In this document: in pieces, positions 6,748 to 14,475 of the stretch
How the letters are laid out: every line of letters starts with the position of its first letter
Position numbering within the stretch: position 1 is the first letter of the stretch
NCBI GenBank assembly: GCA_964370035.1
Contig: CAYJGT010000037.1
Coordinates: 1-14,628, forward strand
From: CAYJHC01 sp964370035
GTDB lineage: Bacteria > Bacillota > Clostridia > Peptostreptococcales > Anaerovoracaceae
Reading direction: 5' to 3'
DNA: 14,628 nt
Position numbers and translations under genes: made by a program
The notes under the pieces: generated by a model
Seen by the model: the letters and a program-made list of their open reading frames with translations, nothing else
Databases searched by the model: none
Told to the model about the DNA's origin: nothing

Positions 6748-8040
6748 ATGGATAAGAACAGAAAAACTGCCTATCAAGTGTTAATGGATGTGGAGACGAA
6801 GCATGCTTACTCAAACATAGCACTAAATCACAGGATAATTATGAACAAGCCTAATTCACAAGGCTTTGTAAGAAGTCTGGTATATGGAGTTTTGGAAAAA
6901 AAATGTTTCCTAGATTATATTATTAATATTCTTGCAGATAAAGGCATAAAAGATATGAAGAAATCGGAGCTTACGATTTTGCGTATGGGAATTTATCAAA
7001 TTATGGAGATGCATTCAGTTCCTGAGTATGCAGCTATAAACGAAAGTGTTAAACTGGCAAAGTCATATGCAAAAGGTAAGGCGAAATTTGTTAATGCAGT
7101 TTTAAGGAACTTTACTAGAGATAGATATGATATTAAACTTCCAGATCGAAGCGTAAATGAGATGGAATACTTAAAGGTTAAATACTCCTGTGAACCTTGG
7201 ATTATAGATCTTTGGTTAGAATCTTATTCAATAGATCAAGTTGAAGAATTATTAGCCTCAACTATGGAACCGACGGATGTAACAATCAGGGTTAATGAAA
7301 CTAGGGCTAGAAGAAAAGATTTAAAAAGAGAACTAGAAGAAAGAGGATACAAAGTAACTGAAGGAAAAATTGCAGCAAACGCTTTGCATGTTGAAGGTGC
7401 AGAGGTTATTAACAGCGATCTTTACAAGGCTGGCCTTTTTTCTATTCAAGATGAAGCTTCACAAATGGTAGGCCAAATGCTTAAACCAAAATCTTCAGAT
7501 TTCGTTATTGATGTTTGTGCTGCTCCAGGGGGCAAAACTTTGGCCATGGCAGAATTAATGGGAAATTATGGAGAAATATTGGCTCAAGACATTTACAAGA
7601 GAAAAGTTGAAATTGTAAATAAAGAAGCTGATAGGCTAGGCCTTCGAAATATAAACACAAGGGGCTGGGATAGCACAAGAGTAGATTCGACTTTAATTGA
7701 TAAAGCCGACAAAGTATTGGCGGATGTACCATGTTCAGGCCTTGGTATCATTAGAAGAAAACCAGAAATTAAGTATAAGAAGTATACTGATGAGATAAAG
7801 CGATTACCAGTAACACAGCTAGCAATATTGTCGGCAGCGTCAAAGTATGTGAAAAAGGGTGGAGAACTACTTTACTCTACTTGTACAATTAATAAATATG
7901 AAAACGAGGGTGTGATTAGAGATTTTATTAGCAAAAATAAGCAGTTTGAAGTAATAGAAGAAAAGCTTTACCTTCCGAGCGTTGATGGAGTGGATGGTTT
8001 TTTCATTTGCAAAATGAGAAGAGATAAGAGCATTACATAA
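6748..8040 (+). CDS. rsmB: 16S rRNA (cytosine-967-C5)-methyltransferase
   Basis: Uses S-adenosylmethionine to make 5-methylcytosine at position 967 of 16S rRNA in the small subunit. The 430-residue protein begins with a NusB-like RNA-binding domain (about 1-135, with VRSLVYGVLE and AAINESVKLAK). A linker and the Rossmann methyltransferase domain follow: SAM-binding DVCAAPGGKT (255-264), DVPCSGLGIIRRKPE carrying Cys329, and YSTCTI with catalytic Cys379. Both cysteines of the RsmB/Nop2 mechanism are present. An ATG at 6733 directly follows the fmt stop, but AAAGGG (6736-6741) lies 6 bases before the ATG at 6748 and the family begins around this point, so I used 6748. Many Firmicutes carry rlmN next; here stp follows instead after 38 bases. 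Confidence 0.96.
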   Translation: MDKNRKTAYQVLMDVETKHAYSNIALNHRIIMNKPNSQGFVRSLVYGVLEKKCFLDYIINILADKGIKDMKKSELTILRMGIYQIMEMHSVPEYAAINESVKLAKSYAKGKAKFVNAVLRNFTRDRYDIKLPDRSVNEMEYLKVKYSCEPWIIDLWLESYSIDQVEELLASTMEPTDVTIRVNETRARRKDLKRELEERGYKVTEGKIAANALHVEGAEVINSDLYKAGLFSIQDEASQMVGQMLKPKSSDFVIDVCAAPGGKTLAMAELMGNYGEILAQDIYKRKVEIVNKEADRLGLRNINTRGWDSTRVDSTLIDKADKVLADVPCSGLGIIRRKPEIKYKKYTDEIKRLPVTQLAILSAASKYVKKGGELLYSTCTINKYENEGVIRDFISKNKQFEVIEEKLYLPSVDGVDGFFICKMRRDKSIT

Positions 8041-8078
8041 TAAATTATTAATATATAAACAGAGAAAGGATTAAATTC

Positions 8079-8807
8079 ATGGTGAGTCTAGGATTTAAGA
8101 GTAACACAGGATTAAAGAGAATAAAAAATGAAGATGCACTTTTTGTAATGCCTAAAGAAGATGTTTATTTAATTGCAGATGGTGTAGGAGGAAGTAGCTC
8201 TGGAGAAGTAGCAAGTGGAGCTGTTGTAACGCATATTGCAGAGTTAATTAAAGAAAACCCAATAGCTAAACAAAGTAAGGATAGTGAAATAGCTAAGCAA
8301 ATACTGGATTATATTGAAAGTGCAAATAAAAAAATAATACAAATGGGAGAAGAAGCCCCTAAGTTAAAGGGGATGGCGACAACACTGATAGTTTTAGCAT
8401 TTAATGGGTCAAAAGGCTATATTTTCAATGTAGGAGATAGTAGAGCATATGTTTATAAAAATAAAGAACTGAAGCAAATTACAGAAGATCACAGTTATGT
8501 CAACTCATTAGTAAAAATGGGTGTAATCACTGAAGAAGAAGGTGTTAACCACGAAGGTGGTCATATGATTACAAGAGCAATAGGGGCTGACATTGAAGTA
8601 GAGCCAGATCTGTTCATGATAGATATTGAAGAAGGCGATATAATTTTACTTTGTACAGACGGGCTTTATGATGAGATAAGCAAAGAGTTAATGATTGAGT
8701 TGATTGAAGAAAATGACAGCATGGCAAATTTGGCAGAAGAATTAGTTGAAGAGGCCAATAGAGCGGGTGGAAACGATAATATTACTGTAGTTTGTGTGAA
8801 AATATAG
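8079..8807 (+). CDS. stp: PP2C-type serine/threonine phosphatase, partner of PrkC
   Basis: A metal-dependent (Mn2+) cytosolic phosphatase that removes phosphates placed by the PASTA kinase. Also named prpC. The 242-residue protein has the PP2C motifs in order: GLKRIKNEDA (Arg14, Asp19), IADGVGG (Asp34), MATTLIVL, VGDSRAY (Asp120), LCTDGLYDEI (Asp194) and GGNDNITVV (Asp233). These provide the aspartates for the two-metal centre. Its length is normal for the Stp/PrpC group. AAAGGA lies 8 bases before ATG 8079. The stop codon TAG overlaps the AGGAGG ribosome binding site of prkC, with 10 bases between the genes, so phosphatase and kinase are made together. Confidence 0.97.
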   Translation: MVSLGFKSNTGLKRIKNEDALFVMPKEDVYLIADGVGGSSSGEVASGAVVTHIAELIKENPIAKQSKDSEIAKQILDYIESANKKIIQMGEEAPKLKGMATTLIVLAFNGSKGYIFNVGDSRAYVYKNKELKQITEDHSYVNSLVKMGVITEEEGVNHEGGHMITRAIGADIEVEPDLFMIDIEEGDIILLCTDGLYDEISKELMIELIEENDSMANLAEELVEEANRAGGNDNITVVCVKI

Positions 8808-8817
8808 GAGGAAGACA

Positions 8818-10491
8818 GTGAGTACTAGGATAATTGCAGGGAGATATGAACTTATTGAAAAAATTGGGGATGGAGGAATGGCAGTAGTTTACAAAGCAAA
8901 AGATAAGCTACTGAATCGTTTAGTTGCAGTTAAAATTTTGAAACCAGAATTTACAAAAGATGCTAAATTTATAGAAAGTTTCAGAAAAGAGTCCCATGCA
9001 GCAGCAAGTTTAAATCATCCTAACATAGTTAGTGTATACGACGTTGGCAGAGAAGGAAATATTAATTATATTGTAATGGAACTAATAGAGGGTACAACTT
9101 TAAGTGAAATTATTTATAATTCTGCGCCAATGCCATACAAGCAGGTTGTAAATCTAGCTAACCAAATAGCTGCAGGCTTGGCTGTTGCCCACAAGAGAGG
9201 GATAGTACATAGAGATGTTAAGCCTCATAACATTATGGTTACAGAGGAAGGGGTTGCAAAACTTACTGACTTTGGAATAGCAAAGGCAGCATCATCAGCT
9301 ACAGTAACAACTAGCACTAGTGACAACATAATGGGCTCTGTACATTATTTTTCGCCAGAGCAAGCTAGAGGTGGTTTCGTTGATGAAAAATCGGATATTT
9401 ACTCTCTGGGAATCGTTATGTATGAAATGTTAACTGGGAAAATACCTTTTGATGGTGAAAACCCAGTTTCAGTAGCGCTTATGCATATTAATAATGATAT
9501 GCCATCACCTTCAGATTTAGTAGCAGGAATTCCACCTAGACTGGAATATATAGTGAACAAGGCTACATCAAAACAACCAAGTGATAGATTTGGATCAGTA
9601 GAAGAAATGATAAATGAGTTTAAAAACATTGATGTTGTTGTAAGAGTAGTTGGTGATTCTATTTCAGAGTCAAGAGGGATGAAAAACAATATTGGAGAAG
9701 AAGATGAAAGCGATTTCGAAGAAATAGCAGGCTCATCAAAACCAAGTAAAAAGAAAAAAATAATAATGATTTCAGGGGTTTCTGTAGGAGCATTATTAAT
9801 TCTCTTTGCTGTATTTGCACTGACTACAGGGCTTTTTGGAGGAAGTGAAGTAGAGGTTCCTAATGTAAAAGGATTAACCTACGAAGAAGCTGAAGCAAAA
9901 CTTGCAGAGGTGAATCTTTTGATAGCTGAAGGCGAGCAGGTTTATAGCGAAGAATTTGAGGAAGGGTTAATAGCAGAACAAAATCCTGATGTTGGAGAAA
10001 CTGTTAAAGAAGAAAGTACAGTTACGGTTAACATCAGTAAAGGGACTGAAGAAGGATCAGTTCCCAACTTGATAGGCCAACAAGAAGATGATGCAATAAA
10101 AGCAATTGAAGATGCAGGATTTAAGGTTGGAACAGTGACAACAACAACGAGTACAGAAGATGAAGGAGAAGTTATTCAGCAGACTCCGTCAGGTGGGACT
10201 ACAGTCCAAATTGGAGGTACTATTAGTATAGTAATAAGCGATGGTAAGGGTGTTGAGGAAAGCCCTGTCCCTTATCTAATTGGAAAAAGTTGGTCAAGTG
10301 CTCAGCAAGCTATTAAGGATGCAGGATTTGTTGTTGGTGATGTTTCTTATGAAGTAAGCTCTAGTTATGCAAAAGATCAAGTCACTTGGCAACAGTATGA
10401 TGCAAATGCAAAGTTGGAAAAAGGAACGGCTATTGATGTAAGGATCAGTACTGGACCAGCACCTGCACCAGAACCAGAGCCAGAACCATAA
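8818..10491 (+). CDS. prkC: PASTA-domain serine/threonine protein kinase
   Basis: A membrane-anchored Hanks-type kinase that senses muropeptides/lipid II outside and phosphorylates cytosolic targets in cell division, wall synthesis and, in spore formers, germination. The kinase domain covers about residues 10-270: glycine loop GDGGMAVVYK, Lys39 (VAVK), Glu58, HRDVKPHN (131-138), DFG (151-153), Thr/Ser-rich activation loop (160-169) and SPEQ. A charged juxtamembrane segment with KKKK precedes one membrane helix (about 315-336). Three outward PASTA repeats follow (about 344-408, 411-475, 480-546), then a Pro/Glu tail, PAPAPEPEPEP. The count of three PASTA repeats and the 557-residue length are usual. 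Start is GTG 8818, 6 bases after a perfect AGGAGG (8806-8811). Ser/Thr residues in the activation loop are likely autophosphorylation sites and substrates of the adjacent Stp. Confidence 0.97.
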   Translation: MSTRIIAGRYELIEKIGDGGMAVVYKAKDKLLNRLVAVKILKPEFTKDAKFIESFRKESHAAASLNHPNIVSVYDVGREGNINYIVMELIEGTTLSEIIYNSAPMPYKQVVNLANQIAAGLAVAHKRGIVHRDVKPHNIMVTEEGVAKLTDFGIAKAASSATVTTSTSDNIMGSVHYFSPEQARGGFVDEKSDIYSLGIVMYEMLTGKIPFDGENPVSVALMHINNDMPSPSDLVAGIPPRLEYIVNKATSKQPSDRFGSVEEMINEFKNIDVVVRVVGDSISESRGMKNNIGEEDESDFEEIAGSSKPSKKKKIIMISGVSVGALLILFAVFALTTGLFGGSEVEVPNVKGLTYEEAEAKLAEVNLLIAEGEQVYSEEFEEGLIAEQNPDVGETVKEESTVTVNISKGTEEGSVPNLIGQQEDDAIKAIEDAGFKVGTVTTTTSTEDEGEVIQQTPSGGTTVQIGGTISIVISDGKGVEESPVPYLIGKSWSSAQQAIKDAGFVVGDVSYEVSSSYAKDQVTWQQYDANAKLEKGTAIDVRISTGPAPAPEPEPEP

Positions 10492-10508
10492 GAATAGATA
10501 AGAAAACT

Positions 10509-11048
10509 ATGAATGAAAAAAAATGTTTACTTATTAAAGGCATTGGTGGGTTTTATTATGGCTTGGCAAGTGACGGAAATATAATTGAATGTAAACCAAA
10601 AGGGTTATTCAAAAAAGATGGGATTATTCCAATAGTTGGAGATAATGTTCTTATTAAGAGCGAAGATAATAACCATTTTACTTTGACTAAAATACTTGAA
10701 AGAAAAAATTCATTTATACGACCACCTGTTGCCAATGTGGATACTATGGTAATAGTGGTTTCTGAAAAAGACCCTAAGGTTAATCTGGACGTGTTAGATA
10801 AGTTTCTAATAATGGCAGAAAAAAACCANNNNNNNNNNNNNNNNNNNNNNNNNNNNNNNNNNNNNNNNNNNNNNNNNNNNNNNNNNNNNNNNNNNNNNNN
10901 NNNNNNNNNNNNNNNNNNNNNNNNNNNNCAAGTAATTAAGCAGGTGGAATTAAAAAAAATATCAGAAGCTAGATATGAAAGCTATAAAAAAAATTATGAA
11001 TGGCTAAAAAAACAGAATGATCAAGTAAAGAATAAGGAGAAAAAATGA
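10509..11048 (+). CDS. rsgA: Ribosome small-subunit GTPase RsgA, interrupted by an assembly gap
   Basis: RsgA is a circularly permuted GTPase that checks maturation of the 30S subunit. The visible N-terminus (106 codons) contains the OB-fold (GIGGFYYG, GLFKKDGIIPIVGDNV) and the first strand of the GTPase domain (IRPPVANVDTMVIVVSEKD, LDKFLIMAEKN). The visible last 39 codons match the end of the family, just after the last zinc-binding cysteine (VIKQVELKKISEARYESY). All nucleotide-binding motifs (NKxD, GxxGVGKS, DTPG) and the zinc finger lie in the 100 Ns at 10829-10928. Family proteins of about 290-300 residues imply 145-160 missing residues, so the real gap is nearer 440-480 bases. The gene should be read as probably intact in the organism. 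Its ribosome binding site is weak, 17 bases after prkC. The stop overlaps rpe (ATGA). Confidence 0.88.
   Translation: MNEKKCLLIKGIGGFYYGLASDGNIIECKPKGLFKKDGIIPIVGDNVLIKSEDNNHFTLTKILERKNSFIRPPVANVDTMVIVVSEKDPKVNLDVLDKFLIMAEKNXXXXXXXXXXXXXXXXXXXXXXXXXXXXXXXXXXQVIKQVELKKISEARYESYKKNYEWLKKQNDQVKNKEKK
10829..10928. other. Assembly gap of exactly 100 N inside rsgA
   Basis: A run of exactly 100 unknown bases, the conventional placeholder for a scaffold gap of unknown length. The coding sense on both sides belongs to rsgA and happens to stay in one frame across 100 bases, but this does not show that the true length is 100. Coordinates downstream of this point are therefore provisional. Confidence 0.97.
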
Positions 11049-11707
11049 AGAGATTAGCTCCGTCTATTTTATCAGCAGATTTTGGGAAATTAGGGGAAGA
11101 TGTTTCGGAAATTGAAAAAGGTGGGGCACATATCATACATGTTGATGTTATGGATGGCCATTTTGTACCCAACATTAGCTTTGGTAGCACTGTGATGAAG
11201 GGGTTGTTGGGCAAAACTAATCTCCCTTTTGATGTCCATCTTATGATAGAAAATCCTGAAGTTTATGCAAAGGATTTTGTAACTGAACAAACAGAATATA
11301 TTACGGTACATTATGAAGCATGTCCTAACCTTAAAGATGTAATAAAGACTATAAAAGATTTAAAAGTAAAGGTTGGGCTGTCTATTAATCCTGATACTAA
11401 AGTAGAACAAATCACAGATTACTTAGAAGAAGTTGACTTGGTTTTGATTATGTCGGTATACCCTGGATTTGGTGGGCAAAAAATAATATGGGAAGCCATA
11501 AACAAAATACCAATATTAACGAAGCTTAGAGAAGAGAGAAAATTAGACTTTGAAATTGAAGTTGATGGGGGAATTACAATAGATAATGTTAGAGAAGTAG
11601 TTGAAAAAGGAGCGGATATGATTGTTGCTGGCTCAGCTATTTTTGGCAAGGAAGATATTACCATAGAAACAAAAAAATTTGTAGATACTCTCGATAATGA
11701 GATATAG
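11045..11707 (+). CDS. rpe: Ribulose-phosphate 3-epimerase
   Basis: Interconverts D-ribulose 5-phosphate and D-xylulose 5-phosphate in the pentose phosphate pathway. The 220-residue TIM-barrel protein carries the full set of motifs: LAPSILSADF (Ser8), HVDVMDGHFVPN (metal His32, Asp34), DVHLMIENP (His65), SVYPGFGGQ, EVDGGI (Asp174) and AGSAIFG (phosphate binding). Asp34 and Asp174 are the expected acid/base pair. AAGGAG (11034-11039) lies 5 bases before the ATG, and the start overlaps the rsgA stop as ATGA. This is probably the last gene of the operon. In many Firmicutes the next gene is thiN (thiamine pyrophosphokinase); here only a possible scar remains. Confidence 0.97.
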   Translation: MKRLAPSILSADFGKLGEDVSEIEKGGAHIIHVDVMDGHFVPNISFGSTVMKGLLGKTNLPFDVHLMIENPEVYAKDFVTEQTEYITVHYEACPNLKDVIKTIKDLKVKVGLSINPDTKVEQITDYLEEVDLVLIMSVYPGFGGQKIIWEAINKIPILTKLREERKLDFEIEVDGGITIDNVREVVEKGADMIVAGSAIFGKEDITIETKKFVDTLDNEI

Positions 11708-11720
11708 TAGAGCTATTAAT

Positions 11721-11774
11721 GTGAAACATATTATCTTTGTTGGAAATGGCAATTTAATTTGGAAAGACTATTAA
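11721..11774 (+). pseudogene. Possible N-terminal scrap of thiN (thiamine pyrophosphokinase)
   Basis: Thirteen bases after rpe, a GTG-started 17-codon frame reads VKHIIFVGNGNLIWKDY and stops. The hydrophobic strand followed by GNG resembles the first strand of ThiN-type thiamine pyrophosphokinases. The position directly after rpe is where thiN lies in related gene clusters. No further ThiN sequence can be seen in 11775-11887. The match is very short and could be chance; position is the main argument. Confidence 0.2.
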
Positions 11775-11854
11775 GTATTGCTTAACTCGTTGCCTATCGT
11801 AAAAAACAATTTCAAGTAAAAAATAACATTGAATAGAGAATAATATATAGAAAA

Positions 11855-11873
11855 CCTAATTGCTTGTATTAGG
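11855..11873. promoter_or_regulatory. Inverted repeat just upstream of the LCP gene
   Basis: CCTAAT (11855-11860) and ATTAGG (11868-11873) are perfect 6-bp arms around TGCTTGT. The right arm ends three bases before the AGGAG ribosome binding site (11877-11881), so it could be an operator or a leader hairpin affecting translation. No confident promoter was found in 11775-11854, although the region is AT-rich. Confidence 0.3.
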
Positions 11874-11887
11874 AATAGGAGAAAACT

Positions 11888-13270
11888 GTGGCAGACAAGT
11901 ATAGAAGAAAATCGGCATATTGGGAGAAGAGAGAGCAAGAAGAAAAGGCTAGATTGGAAAGTAGTAAGAACTATAATAATCAGAATAGCCAACAATTATT
12001 TGAAGATGAACACAATCAGGCAATTAGGAGATGGCTTCAGGTTGGAGAAGAACAGGAACGAGAGCAAGCGCCTACCCAAAAACCTGAAATAGCATATAAT
12101 CCTCATGAAAGAAAAAGAAATAAAAAAAATAGAAAAAAGAATGTTCCAAAATTGACCAAAGAAGAATATTATCAGTTGTCAAAAAAAGAACAAAAGAGAT
12201 ATAGAAAAGCAAGAAAGAAGCCCTCATTTGTTAAGAAATTTTTCAAGTTTATATTTATACTATTAATGATTAGTATAGTATTAGCCGGGGCATTGGGAGT
12301 ATATGTTTGGAGTCTTTTAGGAAAAATAGACACTTTGGATATAGGTGCAGACCTTGGTATTTCAGCAGAGGCAGCGCAAAATCTGGCTAACTATGAGAAT
12401 ATTCTTATTGCAGGTGTGGATGCACGGCCAGGAGAAAGCTACGAGAATACAAGGACTGACGCTATTATGATACTAAGTTTAGATAAGGTTAATAGAGAAT
12501 ACAGGCTAATATCTGTATATAGAGATACTCTTATGGAAGTTGAAACAGAAGAAGGGGAAACTTATTTAGGGAAGATTAATTCCGCAAATACTGAAGGTGG
12601 AATTCATAAGACTGTAAAAGCGTTAAATAAAAATATGGACCTTAATATAGATGAGGTTGTTGAGCTTAATTGGGAAGTTGTTGCTCAGGTTGTAGATGGT
12701 CTAGGTGGAGTGGAAATAGAGATTAAAGACTATGAAATAGAAGAGATGAACAAGTATATCTATGATACTGCAGAAAATATTGGAGGGCCTACGGACCAAA
12801 TAACAAGTGCTGGAGTACAAAACTTAAATGGAGTTCAGGCTGTTACATATGCTAGGATTAGAAAAGTTGGAAATGCTGACTTTGAAAGAACTGAAAGAAT
12901 GAGAGTTTTAGTTGAAGCAACCATAAGTAAAGCCTTTAAAACAAACCCAATTACCATAAACGATGTGGCCAATGATGCGGCAGACGACCTAGTTACAAGT
13001 TTAGATAGGAAAGAAATATTAACTTTAGGCTTTGACTTATATAGATATGATGCAAAGGATAGTATGGGGTGGCCATATTTAGAAATAGAGAATGGAGAAT
13101 ATTTAACTGATACAGCTATTGTTGATGGAGCATCTACAGTGGTGCCAAGAACTTTATATGAAAATGTAATTAGGCTGCAGGAAGAAATGTTTGGCCAATC
13201 AGAATATGTTCCGTCAGATACAGTGGATCGAATTGATGATGCAATAATCTGGGAAACAGGGTTGTATTAA
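11888..13270 (+). CDS. LytR-CpsA-Psr (LCP) family cell-wall ligase
   Basis: LCP enzymes move undecaprenyl-pyrophosphate-linked glycopolymers (teichoic acid, capsule or similar) onto peptidoglycan outside the membrane. The 460-residue protein has about 115 highly charged cytosolic residues rich in Lys, Arg, Glu and Gln. One membrane helix follows (about 117-141), then an outer LCP domain (about 170-347). Key motifs are ENTRTDAIMILSLD (Arg189, Asp191), ISVYRDTLMEV (Arg212, Asp213), GKINSANTEGG, VDGLGGVEIEI and YARIRKVGNADFERTERMR (331-339 region). These arginines and aspartates bind the lipid pyrophosphate and metal. Start is GTG 11888, 6 bases after AGGAG. The cytosolic lead is long compared with typical LCP proteins (often 10-60 residues) and could interact with cytosolic partners. 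It lies 180 bases after rpe and probably has its own promoter. Which polymer it handles cannot be told. Confidence 0.93.
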   Translation: MADKYRRKSAYWEKREQEEKARLESSKNYNNQNSQQLFEDEHNQAIRRWLQVGEEQEREQAPTQKPEIAYNPHERKRNKKNRKKNVPKLTKEEYYQLSKKEQKRYRKARKKPSFVKKFFKFIFILLMISIVLAGALGVYVWSLLGKIDTLDIGADLGISAEAAQNLANYENILIAGVDARPGESYENTRTDAIMILSLDKVNREYRLISVYRDTLMEVETEEGETYLGKINSANTEGGIHKTVKALNKNMDLNIDEVVELNWEVVAQVVDGLGGVEIEIKDYEIEEMNKYIYDTAENIGGPTDQITSAGVQNLNGVQAVTYARIRKVGNADFERTERMRVLVEATISKAFKTNPITINDVANDAADDLVTSLDRKEILTLGFDLYRYDAKDSMGWPYLEIENGEYLTDTAIVDGASTVVPRTLYENVIRLQEEMFGQSEYVPSDTVDRIDDAIIWETGLY

Positions 13271-13339
13271 TATTGGCAGAAGTAAAAAGCATCATGCAAA
13301 GTTGATGCAATGGAGAACAAAACAGGTAATATACTATTG

Positions 13340-13367
13340 TTGTGAATCGGATATATAAAACGATAAA
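13340..13367 (+). promoter_or_regulatory. Weak candidate promoter for ddl
   Basis: TTGTGA (13340-13345) and GATAAA (13362-13367) are 16 bases apart, 37 bases before the ddl start. Each hexamer matches consensus at four of six bases. The 134-base space after the LCP gene suggests separate transcription, but readthrough is possible because no terminator with a T run is seen on the + strand. Confidence 0.3.
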
Positions 13368-13404
13368 AATTAAAACATAATATGTTAGAACAGGATTTTG
13401 ATTA

Positions 13405-14475
13405 ATGAAAAAAACAATACTAGTGATTTTTGGAGGAACCTCTTCTGAGCATGAAGTCTCATGTAAGTCGGCGGCTTCAATTATTAAAAATATTAGCAGA
13501 GAGTCGTATCAAGTAATCCCACTTGGAGTGACAAAAGAAGGGCAATGGTATTTAACAGAGGCAACCTCAGAGGAAATATCAAAGGGGCTGTGGTTTAAAG
13601 AGGATAAAATAAAATCTGCCATACTTTCTCCAGAAAGAAAAGAGAAGTCTCTGATTGTAGATGGAAAAGAAAAAATAGAAATTGACTGTGTATTTCCCAT
13701 AATACATGGAAAGTTTGGAGAGGATGGAACACTACAAGGCTTGCTTGAAATTGCAGGAATTCCTTATGTGGGATCAGGAGTTATGGCTTCTGCTGCTGCT
13801 ATGGATAAGGCAGTTACTAAAATGTTTGTAGATAAAATTGGAGTTAAACAGGCAAAGTATTTTTCCACTGATAGAAATGATATTATTGAAAATATTGGGG
13901 CAAGACTAAAGGAAATAGAGGAATATTTTCAAGGTGAATATCCGCTATTTGTAAAGCCTGCAAATGCAGGATCTTCAGTTGGAATTACTAAAGTAGGTAA
14001 TATGAACGAGTTGTTTGAAGGAATAAAAATAGCAGCCAAAGAAGATTATAAAGTCTTAATAGAAGAAGCTATAGATGGAAGAGAAGTAGAGGTTGGTGTA
14101 CTGGGAAATAGAAAGCCTTTGGCATCACCAATAGGAGAAATATTACCAGTTCATGAATACTACGACTATGAATCAAAGTATTTAATTGATACCGAACAAA
14201 CCCAGATTGCAGAGGATTTGTCAGAAGAAACCGTAGAAGAACTTCAGGAGAAGAGTAAAAGAATTTTTAAGGCCTTAGGGTGTAATGGGTTAGCTAGGGT
14301 GGATTTTTTCATTCAAGAAGGAACTGGTGAAGTAATATTTAATGAGATAAACACACTTCCAGGATTTACGAATATTAGCATGTATCCAAAATTGTGGGAG
14401 GCTGATGGTTTAACCATGGAAGAGTTAATTGATAGATTAATAGTATTAGCCCTTGACAATCACGACATAGACTAA
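13405..14475 (+). CDS. ddl: D-alanine--D-alanine ligase
   Basis: Joins two D-alanines using ATP, giving the dipeptide that MurF adds to the peptidoglycan precursor. The 356-residue ATP-grasp enzyme shows GGTSSEHEVSCKSA (Glu15 for the first D-Ala), HGKFGEDGTLQG, FVKPANAGSSVGITK (Lys184 and the Ser190-Ser191 loop), ARVDFF (Asp300) and FNEINTLPGFTNISMYPKL (Glu313, Asn315). The omega-loop sequence EYYDYESKYL keeps the tyrosines of ordinary D-Ala-D-Ala ligases. I see nothing that points to a D-lactate or D-serine ligase of vancomycin resistance. AGGA (13392-13395) lies 9 bases before ATG 13405. The gene is alone here; a murF partner is not within the remaining window. Confidence 0.96.
   Translation: MKKTILVIFGGTSSEHEVSCKSAASIIKNISRESYQVIPLGVTKEGQWYLTEATSEEISKGLWFKEDKIKSAILSPERKEKSLIVDGKEKIEIDCVFPIIHGKFGEDGTLQGLLEIAGIPYVGSGVMASAAAMDKAVTKMFVDKIGVKQAKYFSTDRNDIIENIGARLKEIEEYFQGEYPLFVKPANAGSSVGITKVGNMNELFEGIKIAAKEDYKVLIEEAIDGREVEVGVLGNRKPLASPIGEILPVHEYYDYESKYLIDTEQTQIAEDLSEETVEELQEKSKRIFKALGCNGLARVDFFIQEGTGEVIFNEINTLPGFTNISMYPKLWEADGLTMEELIDRLIVLALDNHDID

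Noticed and set aside
13289..13308. Inverted repeat GCATCA-N8-TGATGC after the LCP gene as a terminator
   Set aside because: It is followed by a T run only when read on the minus strand, where no gene needs it, and the stem is only 6 bp.
13405..14475. ddl as a vancomycin-resistance (D-lactate or D-serine) ligase
   Set aside because: The omega-loop sequence EYYDYESKYL is of the ordinary D-Ala-D-Ala type, and no vanH, vanX or vanT partner is adjacent.
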